Below, in pieces: positions 7,723 to 16,417 of a stretch of 64,000 bases of DNA. The DNA is from Streptomyces tauricus (lineage in GTDB: Bacteria > Actinomycetota > Actinomycetes > Streptomycetales > Streptomycetaceae). Numbering within the stretch: the stretch's first letter is position 1; every line of letters starts with the position of its first letter. Location: positions 175,403-239,402 of the forward strand of contig NZ_BMVY01000013.1 of assembly GCF_014650955.1 (NCBI RefSeq), written 5' to 3'. Below the pieces are notes generated by a model that saw only the letters and a program-made list of their open reading frames with translations, was not told the DNA's origin and did not search any database. A program made the translations under genes and the position numbers.

Positions 7723-9236
7723 CACACCACGTCCTCGGACAGTGCCATGGTCTCGGCGTCGCTGCCGAGCGGCGGGATCTTGTATGAGCGTCGGCCCTTG
7801 GTGATCCACGTGATCCATGCGATGAACAGGACTACGGCGAGGGCGACCCCCGCGTAGTTGAACGACTGTGCGGTGATCGGTGAGGTCTGGGGCAGGCAGA
7901 AGACGACGGTCAGCACGCTCACGTATCCGACCGAGATCCAGCCGAGAGGCTTGCTCCAGGCGCCGAGGTGCCAGGGGCCTGGTTCGAAGCGGTCACCGGC
8001 GCGCCGCCGCAGGTAGACCGGGATCACGTAGGCGGGTGTGATGCCGATGACGTTGATCGCGGTGACGGCGGCGTAGGCGGTCGGCGAGTACAGGCTGGGC
8101 AGCGCCAGGAGCAGCGCGATCCCCACCGACAGCCACACCGCGGGGACGGGGGTCTTGGTGCGGCTGCTGACGCGCCGCCAGGTCGCGGAACCGTAGAGGG
8201 CCCCGTCCCGCGAGAACGCGTACACCATGCGGGAGGCGGCGGCCGTCTCCGCGTTCCCGCAGAACAACTGGGCGACGATGACGACGAGGAGCAGGCCCTT
8301 GGCCACGCCGGTGCCCAGGACGTCGATGAAGATCTGCGCGGGCGGCACGCCCGTGCTGGTGCCCAGGGTGCCCGCGTAGTCCTCGATCGCGAACAGCAGG
8401 CCGGCCAGCAGCACGAACCCGGCCGCCCAGGACCAGGCGATGGCGCGGACGATGCCCTTGGGCGCTGCGATCTGTGCGCCCTTGGTCTCCTCCGACAGGT
8501 GGGAGGAGGCGTCGTAGCCGCAGAACGTGTACGCGGCCAGCAGGCAGCCGAGCGCGGCCACATAGACGGGGTTGTCGAAGCCGGTGCCGTTGTTGACGTG
8601 CGTGAACACGAAGTCCGCGCTCTGCCGCTCGCCCGGCGCGAAGGTGAGCATCCCGACGATCAGCGCGACACCGAAGAGCTGCCACCACACCGAGATCGAG
8701 TTGAGGACGGTGACCAGGCGCACCCCGAGCGTGTTGAGGGTGCCGTGCAGCAGCAGGATGCCGGCGAATATCAGCATCGTCGTCTCAGGCGTGGGCACCA
8801 GACCCCACTGCAAGTTCGCGAACGCCCCGACGAACAGTGCACACCCGTAGTCGATCCCGGCTATCGCGCCGAGCAGCCCCAGCAGGTTGAGCCAGCCCGT
8901 CACCCAGGCCCAGCGGGGCCCGCCGAGGCGGTGGGCCATGTAGTACAGGCCGCCCGAGGTGGGATAGGCGGAGGTGACTTCAGCCAGGCACGCGCCGAGG
9001 ATGAGGGTCATGGCGCCGATGCCGATCCAGCCCCACAGCATGACGGCGGGGCCGCCGGTGTTGAGGCCGTAGCCGAACAGGGTCATGCCGCCGGCCAGGA
9101 TGCAGATCACCGAGAAGCTGATCGCGAAGTTCCCGAAGCCGCCCATGCCGCGCTTGAGCTCGGGCGTGTAGCCGTGCCCGCGCAGCGCCGCGTCGTCGTC
9201 CAGCGGACGGCGGCTAGTTGATCGTCTGTGCGGCAT
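7722..9236 (-). CDS. APC superfamily amino acid/amine permease
   Basis: This 504-residue integral membrane protein has about 12 hydrophobic segments. It resembles the GABA/choline permease branch of the APC superfamily: the N-terminal RGMGGFGNFAISFSVICIL helix, EVTSAYPTSGGLYYMAHRLG in helix 2-3, and FCGYDASSHLSEETKGAQ in the middle. It probably imports the amine or amino acid that the coupled ligase then glutamylates. Substrate specificity cannot be read from the sequence. Confidence 0.88.
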   Translation of the reverse strand: MPHRRSTSRRPLDDDAALRGHGYTPELKRGMGGFGNFAISFSVICILAGGMTLFGYGLNTGGPAVMLWGWIGIGAMTLILGACLAEVTSAYPTSGGLYYMAHRLGGPRWAWVTGWLNLLGLLGAIAGIDYGCALFVGAFANLQWGLVPTPETTMLIFAGILLLHGTLNTLGVRLVTVLNSISVWWQLFGVALIVGMLTFAPGERQSADFVFTHVNNGTGFDNPVYVAALGCLLAAYTFCGYDASSHLSEETKGAQIAAPKGIVRAIAWSWAAGFVLLAGLLFAIEDYAGTLGTSTGVPPAQIFIDVLGTGVAKGLLLVVIVAQLFCGNAETAAASRMVYAFSRDGALYGSATWRRVSSRTKTPVPAVWLSVGIALLLALPSLYSPTAYAAVTAINVIGITPAYVIPVYLRRRAGDRFEPGPWHLGAWSKPLGWISVGYVSVLTVVFCLPQTSPITAQSFNYAGVALAVVLFIAWITWITKGRRSYKIPPLGSDAETMALSEDVV

Positions 9237-9374
9237 CGGGCACCTCGGGGGAGAAGGGAGGAGGGGAGAGACGGCGTAATGCGGGTGGTAAGTGCAACGG
9301 AAAGGTCCTTTGGACGACTTGGAGGAGGGACGAGCACAAGGGGGCCGTGGTCGCGGAGGGTGGGCCTCGGATGG

Positions 9375-10370
9375 TCATCGGTGGCCCCTGGATTTCAGGG
9401 CGGGGCGGCGGGCCTTGAGGAATTCCTCCCGCCACTCCTGCGGCTCGTGGGCGACCTGGGCCCACGGCGCGGTGGTCACGTGCGGGCCGATCGCCTCGAA
9501 CACCGGGCCGGCATGGCCTACGCCGGTGGCCGTCAGGGCGTGCACCAGGTGGTTGAGATCCAGCAGGGAACGGGTGTCGGGCTGCCCTGGCGCGGGCTGC
9601 GTCGGCTCGAACCACTCATGCAGCGCCTGGCGGGCGTAGTGCGCTTTGTCCTCGGTGACCCAGTACGCCAGCACACTGGCGGTCTGCCGTGTCGCCCACT
9701 GCTTGCGGTACTGATCGACGAACGCGTACAGCGGCAGAACCTTTAGCGGCGACCCGATGGGGGCTTTGGATGCCACCCACTGTGCGAAGGTGATCAGCTC
9801 GTCGCCGCGGGCGCGAAAGACGGCGAGCATCCGGTGGAAGGCTTCACGGTTGTGCGCATCCCGTTGGTGCACCGCGTCCAGCAGCCGCCAAGGGCCTGGT
9901 GGCAGCAGGTCCTCACGCGTGATCCAGTTGAGCGCGCTGTGCGGCCGCCTGGGGTCGTCGTCGACCTGCGCGAGCGTCATGAAGCACAGCGGCGGCACCG
10001 GATCGGCCGTCCACTCCGCGGCCGCACTGCACGCGTAACGGGCCTTGAGAATGGCCTGCATCAGCTGTGGCCGGGAGGCGCCGTTGCGATGGGCGAGGAC
10101 CACGCGTTCGCTCAGCACGCGGGCCCGCATCATCCAGGCGTTCCAGTCCTCAGGCTCCTCCGCGGCCCACATCTCGATCGCCTCGGTGTCCACCGCCGCG
10201 CGGCCCAGGACCTGACTTCGGCTGCACCGCAGTGCCCAGGAATCCGTCCTGGCGAGCAACTCCTTCGTGGACAACCACCGATTCAGACGCAGATCCTCCA
10301 GGGCGACGCGCAGATCGGCGTCCCGACCTGCGGGATGCGGGAGTGTCAGGCTCATGTCAGCAAAGGGCAT
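9375..10370 (-). CDS. hypothetical helical protein
   Basis: This 331-residue protein has no domain I can name. It is rich in Trp and Arg (WALRCSRSQVLGRAAVD, ALNWITREDLLPPGPW) and looks all-helical, possibly repeat-like. There is no signal peptide or membrane segment. ATG 10370 is used; ATG 10355 is also possible. It is 138 bp upstream of the permease on the same strand and could belong to the same transcript. Coding bias is strong, so the gene is probably real. Confidence 0.6.
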   Translation of the reverse strand: MPFADMSLTLPHPAGRDADLRVALEDLRLNRWLSTKELLARTDSWALRCSRSQVLGRAAVDTEAIEMWAAEEPEDWNAWMMRARVLSERVVLAHRNGASRPQLMQAILKARYACSAAAEWTADPVPPLCFMTLAQVDDDPRRPHSALNWITREDLLPPGPWRLLDAVHQRDAHNREAFHRMLAVFRARGDELITFAQWVASKAPIGSPLKVLPLYAFVDQYRKQWATRQTASVLAYWVTEDKAHYARQALHEWFEPTQPAPGQPDTRSLLDLNHLVHALTATGVGHAGPVFEAIGPHVTTAPWAQVAHEPQEWREEFLKARRPALKSRGHR

Positions 10371-10552
10371 CAGTGGGCCCCCAGTGTGAGAAGGCTGGGA
10401 GGGTGACGGCGGCGCACTGGCCTGGCGCGAGTAAGGAAGGCATGGGGTGAGTCCTCAGAGAAGGGGGTGGGGCGTCGGGCCGCAGCCCACGTGATCCGCT
10501 GGCCATAGGGGGAGCCGGGACTGCTGACTGCGGCCCGAAGGGGCTTGTTGGG

Positions 10553-11101
10553 TCAGCCGGAGGCGCCGGCTGCAAGCTCGGTCGGCAGGGACTGCGCCTG
10601 GAGCCGGTTCGCCCACTCGGCGTGCGGTTCGAGACCCAGGGCGTAGCGCCGGTCATCGAGCCGTTCCGGCTCTACGACACGGTAGAGCCGGAGGAAGCCG
10701 ACGTGCGTTGGGACGTAGAGCGTTCCGAAGCGCTGCGGCTGTCCGAGGTTGAAACAGATCCGATCGGCCAGTAGTGCGTAGTGCAATGGGTTGGCGTCGC
10801 CTTGGTGCACGGCCTTACCCAGCAGCTCCAGCGCACGGGCCTGCAGTGCACCGTCGGTGCAGTACGTTGCGATCCGCCAGGCGCATAGCGAGGCATGCTG
10901 GCCGACGAGCTGGTAGCCAGGCCAGCCGTGCTCGCCCAGGATGCGTCGTAGGAGGTCTGTCTCCGCGGCGAACAGGTCAACAAGGGCTTTGGCCGCCGCT
11001 GCGTCCGCTCCGGGCATGCTTGCTTCGAGCCCTTCCGCGCGCCACAGGCAACGCAGGAGGTCGATGCCGAAGTCGGGCGGGGCCGGTTTCGTCGTGGTCA
11101 T
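10553..11101 (-). CDS. DUF6624-like protein
   Basis: This 182-residue protein matches the pattern of DUF6624 proteins. It has a helical N-terminus, then LGEHGWPGYQLVGQHASLCAW, ALELLGKAVHQGDANPLHYA and LADRICFNLGQPQRFGTLY. The biochemical function of the family is unknown. ATG 11101 gives a compact protein; a longer frame from 11206 is possible but its N-terminus is non-conserved in character. Confidence 0.65.
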   Translation of the reverse strand: MTTTKPAPPDFGIDLLRCLWRAEGLEASMPGADAAAAKALVDLFAAETDLLRRILGEHGWPGYQLVGQHASLCAWRIATYCTDGALQARALELLGKAVHQGDANPLHYALLADRICFNLGQPQRFGTLYVPTHVGFLRLYRVVEPERLDDRRYALGLEPHAEWANRLQAQSLPTELAAGASG

Positions 11102-11206
11102 GGGGGCATCAACTCGGAAGGTCAGTCGTCGGCGGACATCGGGAATTCCCTCGATGCGGTTCAGGCGCAGATGGCTATCGGGTAGGGCCTGGAGTGGTTT
11201 GTGCAA

Positions 11207-11677
11207 TCAGGGGGCGTCGTGCAGGTAGAGGGCGCACCAGGTGATGAAGCCGTCGTCGCTGATGCCCCAGTCGTCGGCGATGGCCTCGACTAGGAAGAGT
11301 CCACGGCCGCCCTCGTCCAAGGAACTCGCTGCCTGTGGTTCGGGAACCTCGGGCGAGCCGTCGCGGACCTCAATCCGCAGGTGACCGGTGGCAAAGGACA
11401 AACGAACTCCGACATCACCGCGGCCGTGTCTGAGCGCGTTGGTGACCAGCTCGGTGACGAGTAACTCGGCGTCCGCGATGAGCGCCGGTCGTTCCCAGCA
11501 GCTCAGGCCAGCCCGTACGACACTGCGTATCCGCTGTGGCCAGAGCAGGTCCACAAGAGCTACAGCCCCATTTCCAGACCCATGGCCGCGAGCGAAGACC
11601 ACCTCAAGGCCGGTACGCGGGAGGAAAAGGAAACTGGCGTCGGGAGCATTATCAGTGATGATTGCAGTCGATGTCAT
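11207..11677 (-). CDS. anti-sigma-like ATP-binding protein (HATPase_c_2)
   Basis: This 156-residue protein has a GHKL-type ATPase fold as in RsbW/SpoIIAB-like regulators: the N-box LLVTELVTNALRHG, the G1 box LRIEVRDGSPE and the G2 box GGRGLFLVEAIADDWG. There is no transmembrane or sensor domain. Streptomyces carry many such stand-alone regulators, often near XRE/DUF397 genes as here. ATG 11677 has GAAGG about six bases upstream. Confidence 0.85.
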   Translation of the reverse strand: MTSTAIITDNAPDASFLFLPRTGLEVVFARGHGSGNGAVALVDLLWPQRIRSVVRAGLSCWERPALIADAELLVTELVTNALRHGRGDVGVRLSFATGHLRIEVRDGSPEVPEPQAASSLDEGGRGLFLVEAIADDWGISDDGFITWCALYLHDAP

Positions 11678-12058
11678 GCCGCCTTCTTCACGGATTCTCA
11701 CTTTACGATCAGCGATCAATAGCCAGGAATGGTTCGGCAGGCGATCCTTGGTGGTGAATTGAGGGGTAGAAATGCTTCATGTGCGGCTATTGAGTTGTCG
11801 GGCACGGGCCTACTTGCGTGCGGCCATCGCGATCTCTCGGGCAGTCGTAGAGCCGCCAGACAACCCAGAGACACTTGCCTCCCGCGTCTGAGGGCTTGCC
11901 TTGGATGGTGGGGTTCGCAGATGAAGCTAGAGCGGTTGTGGGCCAGGATCCAAGTAGATTGCGCGAGTTTGCAGCAAGCTCATTGACCGGTCACAACGCA
12001 TCGCAGACCATCGCTGAGTCGAACAAACCTGAGCAAGGCAGCAGACAGGAGAACAACC
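11678..12058. other. intergenic region between divergent genes
   Basis: About 380 bp with lower GC than the flanks and no convincing gene on either strand. It must carry the promoters for the leftward ATPase gene and the rightward repeat protein. CAGGAG at about 12044-12049 is the RBS for ATG 12059. I see no clear -35/-10 pair. Confidence 0.5.
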
Positions 12059-12478
12059 ATGAAGCTACGGTTCCTTGGTAAGAACTCCACGGTCGGTGAC
12101 TGCCCGACCCTCTACGCCACGGACCGGGACACCTACCTCGTCCAGGGTTGGAAGATCTTCGCGAACGACCTGTTGATGCAGCTTGAGATCCCGGAGGGGG
12201 AGACGGCGGTTGAGGTGCCCACAGAGCTGTTCGAGCACCTCACCGAGGACGACCTGGCGGTCGGGGAGATCAGGCGCGTCGAGGATCCGATCATGATCCT
12301 CACGCCGAACGGTACGTTCGTGGTCCAGGGCCGCGAGGTGACCGACCCCGAGACCCTGGCTCAGATGGAGATTCCGGACTACGAGACCGTGGTCGAGGTC
12401 CCCAAGGCCGCGATCACCGCCCTACTGGAGGAACCGCGTGGAGCTGATCTCCAGCGCCGAGCGCAACCAGCTCTTTGA
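12059..12478 (+). CDS. small acidic protein with an internal duplication
   Basis: This 139-residue protein is built from two similar halves: TYLVQGWKIFANDLLMQLEI then ETAVEVPTELF (about residues 26-58), and TFVVQGREVTDPETLAQMEI then ETVVEVPKAAI (about 83-119). The pattern suggests two copies of a small beta-rich module. It overlaps the DUF6879 gene by about 40 bases, which implies coupled translation. No function is known to me. In this setting it is probably part of the regulatory set with DUF6879, XRE/DUF5753 and DUF397. Confidence 0.7.
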   Translation: MKLRFLGKNSTVGDCPTLYATDRDTYLVQGWKIFANDLLMQLEIPEGETAVEVPTELFEHLTEDDLAVGEIRRVEDPIMILTPNGTFVVQGREVTDPETLAQMEIPDYETVVEVPKAAITALLEEPRGADLQRRAQPAL

Positions 12479-12962
12479 AAGCTTCGCGCACGACGCATTC
12501 CATCTGGAGCTGAGAGACGACTACTCCGTTCCCGACGAGGACAGTCCGTTCGCGAACTGGCTCCGCGGCGAGACCGTCGACTACTCCTACATGGAACCCT
12601 GGACACAGCTCATCCGGCGCGTCACCAGGCAAGGGAAAGCCGTCCGACGCGTCCGGGTCGTGACCGAGCCGCACACTTCCTACATCCAGTGGGAGCACGC
12701 CACCACCACCCTGAACGAGGAGGCTGGCGAAGAGATCCGCTGGCTGCCCCGGCACTGCCTGCCAGAGGGCATTACCTTCCCCGTGGAAGGTAGCGACTGG
12801 TGGCTGTACGACGACCGCCTGCTCGCCGTGGGCCACTTCGCTTCGGATGGCAGGGTGCTCGGGTCAGAACTGATCGAGGCCCCGGACACCGTGGCCGAGT
12901 GCGTGCGCCTACGGGACCTGCTGTGGTCGGCAGCCATCCCGCATTCTGAGTACAAGCCCTGA
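12438..12962 (+). CDS. DUF6879 family protein
   Basis: This 174-residue protein shows the DUF6879 pattern: an N-terminal FESFAHDAFHLELRDDYSV, the central VTRQGKAVRRVRVVTEP with YIQWEH, then EEIRWLPRH and a Trp-rich DWWLYDDRLL. Family members are actinomycete proteins often encoded next to XRE/DUF5753 regulators, as seen here. The molecular role is unknown. It starts at GTG inside the upstream gene and ends seven bases before the XRE gene. Confidence 0.8.
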   Translation: MELISSAERNQLFESFAHDAFHLELRDDYSVPDEDSPFANWLRGETVDYSYMEPWTQLIRRVTRQGKAVRRVRVVTEPHTSYIQWEHATTTLNEEAGEEIRWLPRHCLPEGITFPVEGSDWWLYDDRLLAVGHFASDGRVLGSELIEAPDTVAECVRLRDLLWSAAIPHSEYKP

Positions 12963-12969
12963 CCGACCC

Positions 12970-13824
12970 GTGAGCACCCAAGTACAAGAAGCACTGCAAG
13001 CGCTTGGTGCCCGGCTGCGCGGCTTCCGCAAGGACGCCGGATTTGCCAGCGGCCGGGCCTTCGCGCGTGCCACCTTGTGGCAGGAGTCGAAGGTCTCTCG
13101 CATTGAGAATGGCAAGCAGCGCCCCAGCGAGGCCGACATCCGAGTCTGGTGTGAGACCACCGGCCAGGGGGATCAACTCGGCGACCTGGTCGCGATCGTC
13201 CGTCATGTCGATGAGCTATGGCTCGAATGGCGTCGGCAACTCCAGACGGGCGTCGAAAAGCGACAGCGCCAAGCTATTCCGGTGTACGCCAAGACCAAGG
13301 TCTTCCGCATCTGGCACCCCACGCTCATCTGGGGAACCCTCCAGACCGCGGACTACGCTGCCGAGGTCTTCCAACAGGGCGTCAGCTACTACGAGATTCC
13401 CAACGACACCGAAGCGGCCGTGGCGAAGCGGCTCGAACGCCAGCAGTACCTGTACCAGGGCGAACGCATCTTCAACGTCCTCCTCGGCGAACAGGCCCTC
13501 TACACCAACTTCGGCGGCCCAGAAGTGATGAGGGGACAGCTCGACCGCCTCCTGGCGGTGATGCGTCTTCCCCGCCTCAGCCTGGGCATCGTCCCTAAAT
13601 CCGCTCCGACCCTCATTTGGCCAGGCAACGCGTTCTCGATGTTTGACAGCCGACTTGTCCTCGTCGAAACCTACTCGGCGGAGCTCTCCGTCTCTCAGCC
13701 CCGAGAAATCGAGCTGTACACCAAGGCGTTCGCCCTCCTGAAGCAGTCAGCGGTCTACGGCACCGCCGTCCGAGATCTCATCTCCACGGCGATCCAGCAC
13801 TACGACCAGATCCCGAACGACTAG
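12970..13824 (+). CDS. XRE family regulator with DUF5753
   Basis: This 284-residue protein starts at GTG. Residues 8-65 are an XRE helix-turn-helix (LGARLRGFRKDAGFASGRAF, then ESKVSRIENGKQRPS). The rest is DUF5753, with ALYTNFGGPEVMRGQLDRLL and FSMFDSRLVLVETYSAEL. These regulators act with the small DUF397 protein encoded 11 bp downstream and often control morphological development or secondary metabolism in Streptomyces. They form many paralogous pairs per genome. Confidence 0.92.
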   Translation: MSTQVQEALQALGARLRGFRKDAGFASGRAFARATLWQESKVSRIENGKQRPSEADIRVWCETTGQGDQLGDLVAIVRHVDELWLEWRRQLQTGVEKRQRQAIPVYAKTKVFRIWHPTLIWGTLQTADYAAEVFQQGVSYYEIPNDTEAAVAKRLERQQYLYQGERIFNVLLGEQALYTNFGGPEVMRGQLDRLLAVMRLPRLSLGIVPKSAPTLIWPGNAFSMFDSRLVLVETYSAELSVSQPREIELYTKAFALLKQSAVYGTAVRDLISTAIQHYDQIPND

Positions 13825-13835
13825 GAGAGTGCACC

Positions 13836-14039
13836 ATGCAGCCGATGGACCTGAACTGGCGAACCAGCTCCTACACAGAAACGCAGAACTGCGTTGAAGT
13901 AGCAGACAACGACCTGACTATGGTGATGGTCCGAGATACCAAGGCGCGCGGCCGGGGAATGATCGAAGTCCACCGAGCTACCTGGGTGGCTTTCGTGGAG
14001 CACGTCAGGCGGAGAAAACACACAGGCGAGAACCCGTAG
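13836..14039 (+). CDS. DUF397 protein
   Basis: This 67-residue protein has the DUF397 signature LNWRTSSYTETQNCVEVA, followed by MVMVRDTKARGRG and a C-terminal TWVAFVEHVR helix. It is the partner of the preceding XRE/DUF5753 protein and usually works in the same regulatory pathway. The final codons lie inside the hairpin that ends the transcript. Confidence 0.92.
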   Translation: MQPMDLNWRTSSYTETQNCVEVADNDLTMVMVRDTKARGRGMIEVHRATWVAFVEHVRRRKHTGENP

Positions 14040-14066
14040 CCCTGGCCTTTGAGGCCCGGCTACGGG
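14033..14066. terminator. bidirectional hairpin between convergent genes
   Basis: CCCGTAGCC (14033-14041) pairs with GGCTACGGG (14058-14066), and an inner GGCC/GGCC pair closes a TTTGA loop. It lies between the stops of the DUF397 gene and the oppositely oriented NUDIX gene, so it can terminate both transcripts. Confidence 0.75.
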
Positions 14067-14081
14067 AAGTCCTCCCACCGG

Positions 14082-14615
14082 TCAGCGGATCGTTTCATCC
14101 ATGAGCAGGTACAGCAGACCGACCAGAGACCCGCTGCTCACAACCTCACGACGGTCGATCATCCCCCGCACCTCGCTGAGGGGGACCCACTCGATGCGGT
14201 CGGACTCGTTCTTCTCCGTGGGCGGTCCGGAGTAGGTCGCACCGTCGACGCGGAAGACGTGATGCTGCGAGTCGGTGATCCCGTTGGCTGGCTCGGCATA
14301 GATCAGAGGCTTGATCGGGCCAGGGCGCCAGCCGGTCTCCTCCAGTACTTCGCGAGCCGCTGCTTCCTCCGGAGTCTCGCCCTCCTCCACCAAGCCCATG
14401 GGGAGCTCCCAGGCCCACGAGTTGGTGATGAAGCGGTGCCGCCACATCATCAACACCTCTTGGCGGTCGTTGATCACGGCGGCCACGGCCAGATGCCGCA
14501 GACGAACGACGTGGTACTCCCAGCGACGCCCGTCCGGCTGCTGGACATCCACCAACCACAGGTTCACCCAGGGGTTGTTGTAGATCTGGCGCTCACCGTA
14601 GGTCTTCCACTCCAT
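14082..14615 (-). CDS. NUDIX hydrolase
   Basis: This 177-residue protein has a complete Nudix box (GLVEEGETPEEAAAREVLEE, then TGW), which binds Mg2+ for hydrolysis of nucleoside diphosphate derivatives. The N-terminal YNNPWVNLWLVDVQQPDG resembles the ADP-sugar pyrophosphatase branch. It sits at the edge of the integrative element and may be chromosomal or cargo. The substrate is not predictable. Confidence 0.9.
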   Translation of the reverse strand: MEWKTYGERQIYNNPWVNLWLVDVQQPDGRRWEYHVVRLRHLAVAAVINDRQEVLMMWRHRFITNSWAWELPMGLVEEGETPEEAAAREVLEETGWRPGPIKPLIYAEPANGITDSQHHVFRVDGATYSGPPTEKNESDRIEWVPLSEVRGMIDRREVVSSGSLVGLLYLLMDETIR

Positions 14616-14677
14616 GCCCGCGGCCCCTCTCGATCGGACTCCAGGGTCTCAGGCCGGCTGAGATGAAAGGCTGCCAG

Positions 14678-16417
14678 TCAGCGCTGACGGCTGGAGTCCT
14701 TCACTGCGCTGTTCGCTGCTGGCGCGGTCGACGTCAGGGCCGGAGTGCGTCGGTTGTCTCGCATGGACGCGGCGTAGGGACTTTCTGCTAGGGCGGGTAA
14801 GCGGGCGCTGCGACGTAGGCGCCATATGAGGACGTCGCTGATGGAGTCGGCGGTGTTGAGTTCGCGTCGTCGGGCGGCGTCGGCGAGCAGGGTGGCCGGG
14901 TCGTGGCCGGCTTTGCGGGTGTCGTCGAGGGTGGCGGCCAGGGCGGGCCAGCTTCCTTCGGTCTGGATGCGCTCGGCCAGGTCCGGCAGCACCTGATGCA
15001 GCAGGTCGGCTTGCCGCTGTCGGGTAAGCGGGGGCAGGCGTCGGCCTCGTCGGCCAAGGACGGCCATGGGCTCGGCCGCGGCCACCTGGTAGGCGGCGCG
15101 GAGGTGTTCGGCGGCTTGGTGGGCTGCGGCGGCCTGCTGGCTGTGGTGCTTTTTGGCGTGCCAGTTCGCTGCGGTGATGGCGAGGAAGAAGGCCATGTCG
15201 ATGAGCATGGCGGTGGTGGCGCCGTCTTCGCCGCGGCCGGAAGCGGGTCCGCTGTGGAGGAGGTCGCGAGCGGCGTGGCGCAGAGCGCGGTCGTGTCCGC
15301 GTACTGCTCTCACGTGGGAGCGGCCGGCTCGTTCGAATGTGAGGGCCGCTTCACGGAGGGAGGCGCGGGTGTGGGCGGCGGAGGTCGTGGCGAGCGCGTC
15401 CAGGATTTCTCCGCCCGCTGCGATCTGGGCTGCCGCGGTGCCGTCGTCGCCGTGGTCGATGATCAGCAGGGCTTGCCATGCGGCGGTGGTGGCCCGGCGC
15501 TGTGCGAATGCGGGACCTGTCACCGGCGGCAGGGAGGGCTGGTGCGGGCCGGAGCTGTCTGCCGAGGCGGTGGCAGTTTCTTCGGGGAGGGTCCAGCGGT
15601 CGCGGATGCGGGGCAGGGACAGGTCGGGTGCGAGGGTGGAACCGGCGTAGAAGACCGGCTCGTCGTCCTTGTTGCGGTCCTGGGGGAGGGCGACCTTGTA
15701 GCCGAGCAGGTCACCGGAGGGCGCCAGGCGCTTGCGGATCAGGACACCCGTGGCGGCCAGCCGGTCGAAGAACTCCTCCTCGCCCATCGCGCCGGCCACC
15801 GCGCGACGCACCAACTCTCGCAGTTGATCGCGAGCGGTGCGCTCGCGGCCTTGGCGCTTGGCTTTGTGGCGTTCGGCGCTGGTGGCCCGCTTGGCGGCGG
15901 TGCCGTCTCCGGACGCGACCTGGTGCAGGCCGAGTTCCTTTTCGATCAGACGGCATTCGGTCTGGGCGCGTTGGCCGGAGCGGTGGTGGTCGGGGCGGCG
16001 GCCGTCTTCGCGGATGAGGGTGGCGATGATGTGGATGTGGTCGTCGGCGTGCCGGACGGCGGCCCAGCGGCAGCCGGCGCCGTCACCGGGGTCGATGCCG
16101 GTGGCGGCCACCGTACGGCGGGCGATGCCGGCCCACTGTTCGTCGGACAGGATCGGGTCGTCGGGGGCAGCGCGCACCGAGCAGTGCCAGACGTGCTTCT
16201 CGGGACGCTGGTCGGTGGCGAGCAGGGACAGGGGCTGGTCGAGGAGGTGCTGGAGGTCCTTCTTCGTCACCGAAGGGTCGCGACCGGGGTCGGGGGCCAT
16301 GCCGTCGAAGGACGCGACCAGATGTGGGTCGACGTGCTCCTCGTGGGTGCCCTTGCCGTACAGGTAGTGCAGGAGCCCGAGGGTGTTGCTGCCCTGCTGG
16401 TGGATCCGGGGGATCAA
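14678..16417 (-). CDS. MobA/relaxase-type mobilisation protein
   Basis: This 579-residue protein has the relaxase three-histidine metal motif HADDHIHIIATL at about residues 123-134 and an N-terminal PRIHQQGSNTLGLLHYLYGK region, where the nicking Tyr is expected. The C-terminal half is a long helical region. It nicks oriT to start conjugal transfer with help from MobC, encoded upstream. TTG 16417 overlaps the mobC stop by four bases (TTGA). This is the hallmark gene of a mobilisable element. Confidence 0.88.
   Translation of the reverse strand: MIPRIHQQGSNTLGLLHYLYGKGTHEEHVDPHLVASFDGMAPDPGRDPSVTKKDLQHLLDQPLSLLATDQRPEKHVWHCSVRAAPDDPILSDEQWAGIARRTVAATGIDPGDGAGCRWAAVRHADDHIHIIATLIREDGRRPDHHRSGQRAQTECRLIEKELGLHQVASGDGTAAKRATSAERHKAKRQGRERTARDQLRELVRRAVAGAMGEEEFFDRLAATGVLIRKRLAPSGDLLGYKVALPQDRNKDDEPVFYAGSTLAPDLSLPRIRDRWTLPEETATASADSSGPHQPSLPPVTGPAFAQRRATTAAWQALLIIDHGDDGTAAAQIAAGGEILDALATTSAAHTRASLREAALTFERAGRSHVRAVRGHDRALRHAARDLLHSGPASGRGEDGATTAMLIDMAFFLAITAANWHAKKHHSQQAAAAHQAAEHLRAAYQVAAAEPMAVLGRRGRRLPPLTRQRQADLLHQVLPDLAERIQTEGSWPALAATLDDTRKAGHDPATLLADAARRRELNTADSISDVLIWRLRRSARLPALAESPYAASMRDNRRTPALTSTAPAANSAVKDSSRQR

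Noticed and set aside
7968..9221. Long plus-strand frame opposite the permease
   Set aside because: Shadow with Arg/Gly/His-rich composition; the permease has clear membrane segments.
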